Below the pieces are notes generated by a model, which saw nothing but the letters and a program-made list of their open reading frames with translations, was not told the DNA's origin and made no database searches. The translations under genes were made by a program, and so were the position numbers. A stretch of DNA of 24,980 bases, from positions 1 to 24,980 of the forward strand of contig DATJIA010000144.1 of NCBI GenBank assembly GCA_035493675.1, in the 5' to 3' direction. Within the stretch, counting starts at the first letter, position 1, and every line of letters begins with the position of its first letter. Source of the DNA: JAIOQA01 sp035493675. GTDB taxonomy: Bacteria > Myxococcota_A > Polyangia > Haliangiales > Haliangiaceae. Positions 16,532 to 22,118 of this stretch are shown piece after piece.

Positions 16532-17484
16532 TCCGCGCGGCCGCGATGATCGCGAGCGTCTTGTGCGCCGGCGCGGCGATCGCGCACGCCGATCCGAAGC
16601 CGGCCGCGCCGCCCGACGGCGTCTTCGAGCGCGATCAGGTCGAGGTCGGCCCGTCGCGCAAGCCGATCCGCACGATCACGATCGAGAACGCGCTCGGCGA
16701 CGTTCGCGTCGAGGGCCACGACGGCAAGACCGTGCAGATCATCGCGACCAAGCGCGCGCCCGACGACGACACCCTCGATCGCCTGCGCGTGTCGCTGGTC
16801 CCCGATCCCGACGGCGCGGTGAAGATCGTCACCGCCGTCGACGGCGGCCGCGAGGCCAAGCCGGTCGCGAGGAGCGCGGTGCGCATCGACGTCGTGATCC
16901 GCGCGCCGCGCGACGCCAAGGTCGACGCCCGCGTGCACGACGGCAAGCTCGAGCTCTTCAACATGGACGCCGGCGGCGAGCTCGACGCGCTCGACGGCAA
17001 CATCGCGGTCGAGAACGTCGCCGGCGCGGTCGTCGCGCACTCGCTCGCCGGCGATCAGACGTTCAAGTCGGTGTTCGGCACCGTCGACGCGCAGGCGATC
17101 ACCGCCGACATGGTGCTCGACACCGTGCGCGGCGAGCGCCTGATCGCGTCGGTGCACGCCGGCAAGATCGACGGCCGCCACGTGACCAGCCGCCACATCG
17201 AGCTGCGCACCACCCGCGGCGACATCGTCTTCGACGGCACCGCGACCGCCGGCGGCGACATCGTCGTCGCGTCCTTGCGCGGCGACGTCTCGGTGACCTT
17301 GCACGGCGGCGTGCCGGTGCGCGTGCACGCGAGCGCCGCGCACGTGACCTTGCCGTCGGGCGGGCGCGCCGACGAGCACGATCCTTCGATCACCGAGTTC
17401 GGGGAGTTCGGCCTGCAGTCGCACCCGACGCCGCTCACGATTCAGTCGCGGTTCGGAACCGTGAGCTTCGCGCTCGCGCAGTAG
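16528..17484 (+). CDS. Secreted DUF4097-type beta-repeat protein
   Basis: This 318-residue protein has a signal peptide (MIRAAAMIASVLCAGAAIA, likely cut after AHA near residue 22). A repetitive beta-strand domain follows of the DUF4097 / putative adhesin type, with repeats of the form I-x-V-x-N-x-x-G-x-V: TITIENALGDVRVEG, GELDALDGNIAVENV, IELRTTRGDIVFDG and VVASLRGDVSVTLHGG. The probable fold is a right-handed beta-helix-like solenoid in the periplasm or outer envelope. Its molecular role is unknown. The GTG start at 16528 overlaps the anti-sigma stop, and DUF4097 proteins are frequently encoded beside sigma/anti-sigma pairs, so it may be the target or a modulator of this stress circuit. Confidence 0.88.
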   Translation: MIRAAAMIASVLCAGAAIAHADPKPAAPPDGVFERDQVEVGPSRKPIRTITIENALGDVRVEGHDGKTVQIIATKRAPDDDTLDRLRVSLVPDPDGAVKIVTAVDGGREAKPVARSAVRIDVVIRAPRDAKVDARVHDGKLELFNMDAGGELDALDGNIAVENVAGAVVAHSLAGDQTFKSVFGTVDAQAITADMVLDTVRGERLIASVHAGKIDGRHVTSRHIELRTTRGDIVFDGTATAGGDIVVASLRGDVSVTLHGGVPVRVHASAAHVTLPSGGRADEHDPSITEFGEFGLQSHPTPLTIQSRFGTVSFALAQ

Positions 17485-17493
17485 CACCCGCGA

Positions 17494-17522
17494 TTGACGG
17501 TTTCCGGGCGCGGCGGCACACT
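17494..17522 (+). promoter_or_regulatory. Candidate sigma-70 promoter for the gene at 17531
   Basis: TTGACG (17494-17499) is followed, after exactly 17 bp, by CACACT (17517-17522). The GTG start lies 8 bases after the -10 hexamer, so the transcript would be leaderless or nearly so. This is the only start-proximal -10 box here with a good -35 partner. Confidence 0.5.
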
Positions 17523-17530
17523 GGACCGAA

Positions 17531-18166
17531 GTGGACACGCCCGCCCCCAAGGAGATCCAGGAGTACGCGCAGCGCGCCGTGGATTACGTCCAGCGCTCGC
17601 TCGGCCTGGAGCTCGCCTACGACTCCGACACGCTGCCGCTCCTCGATCACTACCTGCGAACGGTCCCGACCGATCAGCCGGCGACGCTCGAGCTGGTCGC
17701 CTTGACCGCGGGCGCGTACTTCGGCGAGGTCGTCCGGCGCCGCCTCGGCGGCCGCTGGGACATGTCGTCCGGCGGCAGCCCGGAAGACGCGCTCGGCTGG
17801 CGCATGGTGCTGCCCACCGGCATCCACTTCTCGCCCGCGGGCTTCGTCGCCGCCGCGATCGTGCAAGACGATCTCGAGGACGTCGACACCGCGCTCGACG
17901 CGCCGCCGCGCACCCGCCCGCACCTCGAGCGTGCGCTCGAGCGCATGGGCGACGTGACGGTCGAGGACTACTACTCGCTGTGCGGCCGGCTCGACACGCT
18001 CGAGCACGTCCACGAGGTGCTGGTCGCGGTCGCCGCCAAGATGATGGGCAACCGCACCGAGCCCGACGAACCCGGCGAGGCCGAGGCGGAAGGCGACGAC
18101 AAAGACGAGAAGGAAGACGTCGAGGCCGCCGCCGCGCCGCCCGACGAAGGCGAACGCCTCAACTAG
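17531..18166 (+). CDS. Conserved protein of unknown function with acidic tail
   Basis: This 211-residue cytoplasmic protein has no signal peptide or membrane segment. The N-terminal two-thirds appear globular: helical EIQEYAQRAVDYVQRSLG, then LVALTAGAYFGEVVRRRLGGRW, which resembles small proteins with a G-x-Y-x-G-E-x-x-R-R motif seen in immunity-like or SMI1-type domains, but I cannot assign a family. The last 40 residues are low-complexity and strongly acidic (EAEAEGDDKDEKEDVE). The GTG at 17531 is supported by the promoter placed 8 bases upstream, since no ribosome binding site is visible. Its stop (TAG) shares the palindrome CTAG with the convergent BON-domain gene, a 4-bp overlap. Confidence 0.8.
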   Translation: MDTPAPKEIQEYAQRAVDYVQRSLGLELAYDSDTLPLLDHYLRTVPTDQPATLELVALTAGAYFGEVVRRRLGGRWDMSSGGSPEDALGWRMVLPTGIHFSPAGFVAAAIVQDDLEDVDTALDAPPRTRPHLERALERMGDVTVEDYYSLCGRLDTLEHVHEVLVAVAAKMMGNRTEPDEPGEAEAEGDDKDEKEDVEAAAAPPDEGERLN

Positions 18167-18660
18167 TTCCCGTTCTTCTTCACGCGGATCTGGTTGTCGA
18201 TCTCCTTCACGCCGGAGACCTGCTCCGCGATCTCCTCCGCGCGGTACTTCATGCCGCGCTCGCTGACGCGGCCGGTGAGCGTGACGTCGCCGTTCGAGAC
18301 CTTGACCTCGATCTGCCGCGCGTCGACGTCGTGGTCGTCGGTCAGGCGATCGCAGAGATCCTCGTGGATGCGCGCGTCCGAGCGCGTGTAGCCCTGCGGG
18401 CCGTGGCCGCGCCAGCTCGGCCGGTCGCGATCGCCGCCGCCGACGCCGGCGCGCGTGTAGTAGTCGTCGCGCCAGGGCTGCGGCGAGCCCATGTTGCCCA
18501 TGCCGCCGTAGCCGCCGCCGTACCAGCCGCCGGTGGTCTGGGGATAGCGCTCGCGATCGTAGTCGCGCCCGCCGCGATAGAGATCGCGATCGCGTTCGCG
18601 ATCGCGCCCGTCGTCGCCGCGGTCCTCGCCGGGCTCTCGTTGCGATCCTCGATTCGGCAT
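18163..18660 (-). CDS. BON-domain protein with Arg/Asp- and Gly-rich N-terminus
   Basis: This 165-residue protein ends in a BON domain (about residues 95-162): ARIHEDLCDRLTDDHDVDA, then VKVSNGDVTLTGRVSER, then GVKEIDNQIRV, the typical pattern of OsmY-like periplasmic or lipid-binding proteins. The N-terminal 85 residues are low-complexity, with charged repeats (RDRERDRD) and Gly/Tyr-rich tracts (GGWYGGGYGGMGNMG). No signal peptide is seen, which is unusual for BON proteins. The ATG at 18660 is fixed by a strong AAGGAG six bases upstream. It lies 29 bp downstream of the oxidoreductase gene. The family role is stress (osmotic) tolerance or membrane association. Confidence 0.87.
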   Translation of the reverse strand: MPNRGSQREPGEDRGDDGRDRERDRDLYRGGRDYDRERYPQTTGGWYGGGYGGMGNMGSPQPWRDDYYTRAGVGGGDRDRPSWRGHGPQGYTRSDARIHEDLCDRLTDDHDVDARQIEVKVSNGDVTLTGRVSERGMKYRAEEIAEQVSGVKEIDNQIRVKKNGN

Positions 18661-18666
18661 CTCGCT

Positions 18667-18672
18667 CTCCTT
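18667..18672 (-). promoter_or_regulatory. Strong ribosome binding site of the BON-domain gene
   Basis: AAGGAG on the reverse strand lies 6 bases before the ATG at 18660. It is one of only two near-perfect Shine-Dalgarno sites I see in this window, the other being at 21829-21834. Confidence 0.7.
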
Positions 18673-18689
18673 CGTTCGGTTCACTGCAT

Positions 18690-19793
18690 TCACTGCGACG
18701 CGCTCTCGACCTCGACCAGCCGCGGCGGGCCGTGCGGCGGGACGCGGATCTCCTGATCGAGATCGGGACGGCGCGGCCGCTCGATCGGCTCGATCGCCTC
18801 GGCGCGCCCGGTGCGCACCGCGCGGTTGATCGCCTCGATGATGCGGATGTCGGCGAGCCCTTCGTAGCCCGACGGCTCGGGATCGATGCCCTCGCGCACG
18901 CACTTCACGAAGTACTCGATCTCGGCGGCGATCTGATCGCGCTTGTGGAACGTGCGCTGGCGCGGCCCGACCCCGTTCTCGACGGTGAGCTTCATGTCGG
19001 CGGCGTACTCGTACGACTGATCGAGCGACAGCACGCCCTCGGTGCACACGACCTCGTAGTGCGCGCGATCGTGCGCGCCGAAGCTGGTGACGAACGAGGC
19101 GAGCTTGCCGTTCGGGAAGCGCAGGGTCGCCGCGACCGCCTCGTCGGCGTGCTTGAAGCGGGCGTCGAGCTGGTTGGTCGCCGCGGCCGCGATCACCTCG
19201 TACGGCTCGTCGCGGAACAGGTAGCGCGCGGCGTTGATGCAGTAGATGCCCATGTCGAAGAGCGGGCCCGCGCCGGGCCGCGGCTGCACGCGGATGTTGT
19301 GCTCGCGCACCTGCTGCGAGAACGACGACACGAAGAAGCGCGGCTCGCCGAGCTTGCCGCCCTGCGCGAGATCGATCGCGGTCAGGTTCGCCGCCTCGAA
19401 GTGCAGGCGATAGGCGATCATCAAGCGGACGCGCGCCGCCTCGCACGCCGCGATCATCGCGCGGCAGTCCTCTTCGCTCGGCGCCATCGGCTTCTCGCAC
19501 AGGACGTGGACGCCGCGCCGCGCGCACTTGATCGCGTACTCGGCGTGCATGTCGGGCGGCAGCGCGATGTAGACCGCGTCGACGCGATCCAGATCGAGCA
19601 GCTCGTCGAGCGCGTCGTAGTCGACCGCGTGCTCGACCTCGTAGCGATCGCGGAGCGCGTCGCGCTTCTTGGTCGAGCCGGACACCAGCGCGGTCAGCTC
19701 GACGTCGTCGAGGTAGCGGAACGCGGGCAGGATCGCAGCTTGTGCGAAGTGTCCCAACCCGATGACTCCCATCCTGAGCTTTCGCGTACGCAT
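18690..19793 (-). CDS. Gfo/Idh/MocA-family NAD(P)-dependent oxidoreductase
   Basis: This 367-residue protein has the glucose-fructose oxidoreductase / inositol dehydrogenase architecture. The N-terminal Rossmann fold begins RMGVIGLGHFAQAAILPAF (GxGxxA/G type). YIALPPDMHAEYAI and the EKP motif (HVLCEKPMAPSEEDC) complete the cofactor site. The C-terminal domain follows, with GAGPLFDMGIYCINAARYL supplying the conserved D-x-G-x-x-x-x-x, including the catalytic-His-equivalent region. In this protein the motif reads MGIYCIN, where many members have GxHxxD, so the usual catalytic His is replaced, as in some glucose-fructose oxidoreductase-like subfamilies. Sugar or polyol substrate is unknown. The ATG at 19793 is chosen; an in-frame ATG at 19772 would cut the first seven residues. 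It is upstream of the BON-domain gene and probably co-transcribed with it. Confidence 0.9.
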   Translation of the reverse strand: MRTRKLRMGVIGLGHFAQAAILPAFRYLDDVELTALVSGSTKKRDALRDRYEVEHAVDYDALDELLDLDRVDAVYIALPPDMHAEYAIKCARRGVHVLCEKPMAPSEEDCRAMIAACEAARVRLMIAYRLHFEAANLTAIDLAQGGKLGEPRFFVSSFSQQVREHNIRVQPRPGAGPLFDMGIYCINAARYLFRDEPYEVIAAAATNQLDARFKHADEAVAATLRFPNGKLASFVTSFGAHDRAHYEVVCTEGVLSLDQSYEYAADMKLTVENGVGPRQRTFHKRDQIAAEIEYFVKCVREGIDPEPSGYEGLADIRIIEAINRAVRTGRAEAIEPIERPRRPDLDQEIRVPPHGPPRLVEVESASQ

Positions 19794-19888
19794 GCGCACG
19801 GCACCTAGTGCGAGTCGCATGCCACGCGGCGCCACGACGTGATCGCGTGATCGCGCGTCGTTCGCGTGCGCGCACGCCACAGTGAGCG

Positions 19889-20242
19889 TCAGGGCGCCGC
19901 GTCGACGGGCCGCGCCCCGTCGATGATCATCCCCGCGTCGAGGACGATCATCTCGGCGCCTGGGGGAGCTACCCCGGGTCCGCTCGCTCGCGCTCGCGGC
20001 TCGGGCTCCGCCCTCGGCCCTGCCCCCCGCGGCGCCTCTAGGTACGCCGCCGGAGTCAGCTCCGGAATATCGGCATGACGCTGCACGGGCGCGACCGTGG
20101 GCTTGTTGACCGAGGGGTCGGGGGTGAGCCCGGGCAGGACGGGCGGGACGCGGTTCGGATCGCTGCATCCCGACGGCGCCCACGCGCCCGCCGCGACGCC
20201 GCACCCGAACAGCGCGACGATCCATAGACGTGAGAGACGCAT
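19889..20242 (-). CDS. Small proline-rich probable lipoprotein
   Basis: This 117-residue protein begins MRLSRLWIVALFGCGVAAG, a signal sequence with a possible lipobox L-F-G-C at Cys14. A second Cys lies in PSGCSDPN. The remainder is Pro/Ala-rich and of low complexity (for example NRVPPVLPGLTPDPSVNKP), without a recognisable domain. About 27 residues near the C-terminus (positions around 69-96, RAEPEPRARASGPG and flanks) are encoded by the GC element at 19955-20036, so part of the protein may derive from an inserted repeat. The ATG at 20242 is chosen because it gives the only sensible signal peptide. It is divergent from UdgX with 30 bp between. It could be a fast-evolving species-specific gene. 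Confidence 0.6.
   Translation of the reverse strand: MRLSRLWIVALFGCGVAAGAWAPSGCSDPNRVPPVLPGLTPDPSVNKPTVAPVQRHADIPELTPAAYLEAPRGAGPRAEPEPRARASGPGVAPPGAEMIVLDAGMIIDGARPVDAAP
19955..20036. repeat. 82-bp GC element with imperfect terminal inverted repeats (possible REP-like element)
   Basis: The stretch begins GGCGCCTGGGGGAG and ends CTGCCCCCCGCGGCGCC, so the two ends are imperfect inverted repeats over about 14 bases. Between them are a small hairpin (GGGG-AGCTA-CCCC) and a CTCG-rich tract. Its composition, with long G and C runs, differs from the surrounding GATCGC-rich coding DNA. It lies in frame inside the small lipoprotein gene. Only one copy is in this window, so the repeat status is inferred. 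Confidence 0.4.
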
Positions 20243-20257
20243 GGGCGCACTTGGTGC

Positions 20258-20267
20258 AACCGCGGTT
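20258..20267. promoter_or_regulatory. Perfect 10-bp palindrome between divergent lipoprotein and UdgX genes
   Basis: AACCGCGGTT is a perfect palindrome in the 30-bp gap separating starts at 20242 (-) and 20273 (+). Its position would suit an operator controlling both genes. It does not match a LexA box that I know. Confidence 0.25.
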
Positions 20268-20272
20268 CCATC

Positions 20273-20947
20273 ATGGCGACTCGCAACCCGTATCCGACCG
20301 CCGCGGCGTTCCTCCCGAAGACGCGGAGCCTCCGCGCGCTTCGCATCGCGTCGCAGACGTGCGAAGGCTGCGATCTCTACGCCCACGCGACGCAGACCGT
20401 GTTCGGCGAGGGACCGGTGCACGCGCGCGTGGTGATCGTCGGCGAGCAGCCGGGCGATCAGGAGGATCGCGCCGGTCGCCCGTTCGTCGGGCCCGCCGGC
20501 GCGCTCCTCGACGAAGCGCTCGCGCACGCCGGCATCCCGCGCGACGACGTCTACATCACGAACGCGGTGAAGCACTTCAAGTTCACGCAGCGGGGCAAGC
20601 GCCGCATCCACGACAAGCCGACCTACTACCAGGTGCAGGCGTGCAAGCCGTGGCTCGACGAAGAGCTCGACGCGCTCGAGCCCGAGGTGATCGTGCTGCT
20701 CGGCGCGACCGCGGCGCAGTCGAGGTTCGGGCGCGCGTTCAAGGTCACGCAGCATCGCGGCGAAGCGATCGCGCACGACGGCCGCGTGGTGATCTGCACG
20801 GTCCATCCCGCGAGCGTCTTGCGCGCGCCCGACGACGACGCGCGCCGCGACGCGCGGGAGGCCTTCATGCGCGACTTTTCCGCCGTCGGTGCCGCGTACC
20901 GGCGGACGCAGCGCTCGCGCGCGCATGAGACGCACGCTTCGCCCTGA
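20273..20947 (+). CDS. udgX: UdgX-type uracil-DNA glycosylase (covalent uracil-DNA binder)
   Basis: This 224-residue protein is a UdgX, a relative of family-4 uracil-DNA glycosylases. The mycobacterial UdgX removes uracil and stays covalently bound to the abasic site through a histidine in the KRRIH loop. That loop is intact here: RGKRRIHDKP with His113. Other signatures are GEQPGDQEDRAG (motif 1 GEQPG at 57-61), PFVGPAG, YITNAVKHFKF and TVHPASVLR. Cys30, Cys33 and Cys124 are Fe-S ligands. The fourth family position, Cys in ordinary family-4 enzymes, is His101 in this subfamily. The ATG at 20273 follows the palindrome noted at 20258-20267. The last 83 bp overlap the convergent Ku gene. It is a likely protector or blocker of uracil sites, or part of a Ku-linked damage response. 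Confidence 0.93.
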   Translation: MATRNPYPTAAAFLPKTRSLRALRIASQTCEGCDLYAHATQTVFGEGPVHARVVIVGEQPGDQEDRAGRPFVGPAGALLDEALAHAGIPRDDVYITNAVKHFKFTQRGKRRIHDKPTYYQVQACKPWLDEELDALEPEVIVLLGATAAQSRFGRAFKVTQHRGEAIAHDGRVVICTVHPASVLRAPDDDARRDAREAFMRDFSAVGAAYRRTQRSRAHETHASP

Positions 20948-21767
20948 CCCGCGCGTGCGGTGCACGTGATCCCTTGTCACGGTGTGCGCCTGCGCCCGCG
21001 AGGCTCTGGCGCAAGACCTCCATCAGATCGGTCGTCTTGGTCGGCGCCGGGGCCTCGGCGGGCTCGACCTCGATCGTCCCGGTCTTCGCCTTCTCGGCGA
21101 TCGCCTCCAGCACGCGCTCCTTCACCTCGTCCTTGTACTTGGAGAGATCGAGCTCGTCGGTCGTGATCTGCGCGATCACCTGCTCGGCCAGCTTCATCTC
21201 GCCCTCGCGCGGCTTGGTCGCGTGCGGCAGCTCGACGTCGTCCCAGCCGCGCACCTCGTCGGGATAGCGCAGCTGGTGCATCGCGAGGCCGGGGCCGTCG
21301 GGGCGCACGACCACGACGTACTGGTTGCCGCGCGCCGCGTAGGTCGCGATGCCGACCAGCTCCGCCTTCTCCATCGCGGCGCGCAGCAGCCCGTACGCGT
21401 GCTCGCCGCCCTTGTCGGGCCCGAGGTAGTAGTGGCGATCGAAGTAGATCGGATCGACCGCGCTCGCGGGCACGAACTCCTGCAGCGCGATCGCGTTCGA
21501 CGCGACGGCGTCGAGCGCCTTCAGCTCGTCGGGCTCGAACGTCACGATGCGTCCCTTCGAGACCTCGTAGCCCTTGATCAGATCGCTGCGCTCGACGACC
21601 TCGTCGTCGGTGGGGCAGTACCACTGCATCTTCACCCGCGAGCCGCACGTCTCGTGGATCCAGTGGAACGAGACGTCCGAGCCCGGCGCGCCGGTGGAGT
21701 AGATCCGCGCGGGGATCGAGACGAGACCGAAACCGATCGTGACTCTGTCCAAGGCTCGTGCGCTCAT
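20865..21767 (-). CDS. ku: Bacterial Ku protein (non-homologous end joining)
   Basis: This 300-residue protein binds broken DNA ends as a ring-shaped homodimer and recruits ligase D. The Ku core runs from MSARALDRVTIGFGLVSIP through HETCGSRVKMQWYCP, LIKGYEVSKGRIVTFEPDEL, DPIYFDRHYYLGPDKG and MKLAEQVIAQITTDELD to the usual end TTDLMEVLRQSLAG. The C-terminal tail, about 42 residues rich in Arg, Lys, Ala and His (for example RHRRRKSRA), resembles the basic extensions of other bacterial Ku proteins that help DNA binding. The tail's last 26 codons and stop overlap the UdgX 3' end on the opposite strand. The ATG at 21767 is chosen over GTG 21800 because the family N-terminus begins there. No ligD is in this window. 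Confidence 0.94.
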   Translation of the reverse strand: MSARALDRVTIGFGLVSIPARIYSTGAPGSDVSFHWIHETCGSRVKMQWYCPTDDEVVERSDLIKGYEVSKGRIVTFEPDELKALDAVASNAIALQEFVPASAVDPIYFDRHYYLGPDKGGEHAYGLLRAAMEKAELVGIATYAARGNQYVVVVRPDGPGLAMHQLRYPDEVRGWDDVELPHATKPREGEMKLAEQVIAQITTDELDLSKYKDEVKERVLEAIAEKAKTGTIEVEPAEAPAPTKTTDLMEVLRQSLAGAGAHRDKGSRAPHARVRAKRASHARASAASAGTRHRRRKSRA

Positions 21768-21828
21768 GACGACGGGTCGAGCAACGCGCGCGCCAGGCAC
21801 GCGGCGTGCAGCATCGGCGCTCCGAGGA

Positions 21829-21834
21829 AAGGAG
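21829..21834 (+). promoter_or_regulatory. Strong ribosome binding site of the small basic protein gene
   Basis: AAGGAG lies 7 bases before the ATG at 21842. Among mostly weak or absent sites in this window it fixes the start and suggests high translation. Confidence 0.75.
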
Positions 21835-21841
21835 AATCCCG

Positions 21842-22117
21842 ATGCCCCGAGGCAGCAAGAAGAGCTACACGTCGAAGCAGAAGCGCCAGGCTCATCACAT
21901 CGAGCAGAGCGCCAAGAAGTCCGGCAAGTCCTCGAAGCGCGCGGCGCAGATCGCGTACGCGACGGTCAACAAGCAGGACGGCGGCGGCAAGAAGTCGGGC
22001 AGCGGCCGCGGACACAAGACGAACAAGGCCGCCGCGCGTCGCGGTGGCAAGAACTCGCACAAGGGTCGCTCGCGCTCGCGCACGAAGTCGAGCTCGTCGC
22101 GCCGCAAGTCGCGCTGA
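21842..22117 (+). CDS. Small, very basic Lys/Arg/Ser-rich protein (plasmid-stabilisation-annotated family)
   Basis: This 91-residue protein starts MPRGSKKSYTSKQKRQAHHI and continues to a segment with AYATVNKQDGGGKKSGSGRG. That pattern recalls small proteins often annotated 'plasmid stabilization protein' (typically MPRGxKxxYTxKQKRKAxHI and ATVNKxDGGGKKSGxG). The C-terminal 30 residues are an extreme basic/serine tract (RSRSRTKSSSSRRKSR), histone-H1-like, so DNA or RNA binding is plausible. True function is unknown. A strong ribosome binding site 7 bases upstream decides the start. It is divergent from Ku (74 bp) and ends 1 bp before the convergent ATPase gene, suggesting a stress or DNA-protection role. 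Confidence 0.83.
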   Translation: MPRGSKKSYTSKQKRQAHHIEQSAKKSGKSSKRAAQIAYATVNKQDGGGKKSGSGRGHKTNKAAARRGGKNSHKGRSRSRTKSSSSRRKSR

Positions 22118-22118
22118 G

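Noticed and set aside
18541..18615. Repeated GCGATCGC-type tract as a direct-repeat or CRISPR-like array
   Set aside because: The units are short, irregular and encode the Arg/Asp-rich N-terminus of the BON protein. There are no spacers of fixed length.
19794..19888. Possible terminator or small gene in the 95-bp gap
   Set aside because: CGACG...CGTCG and a short GATCGCG tandem are visible, but there is no T run and no start with coding potential. I see no supported feature.
20241..20273. ATG at 20241 as the start of udgX
   Set aside because: It is in a different frame from the UdgX motifs. The ATG at 20273 begins the conserved N-terminus.
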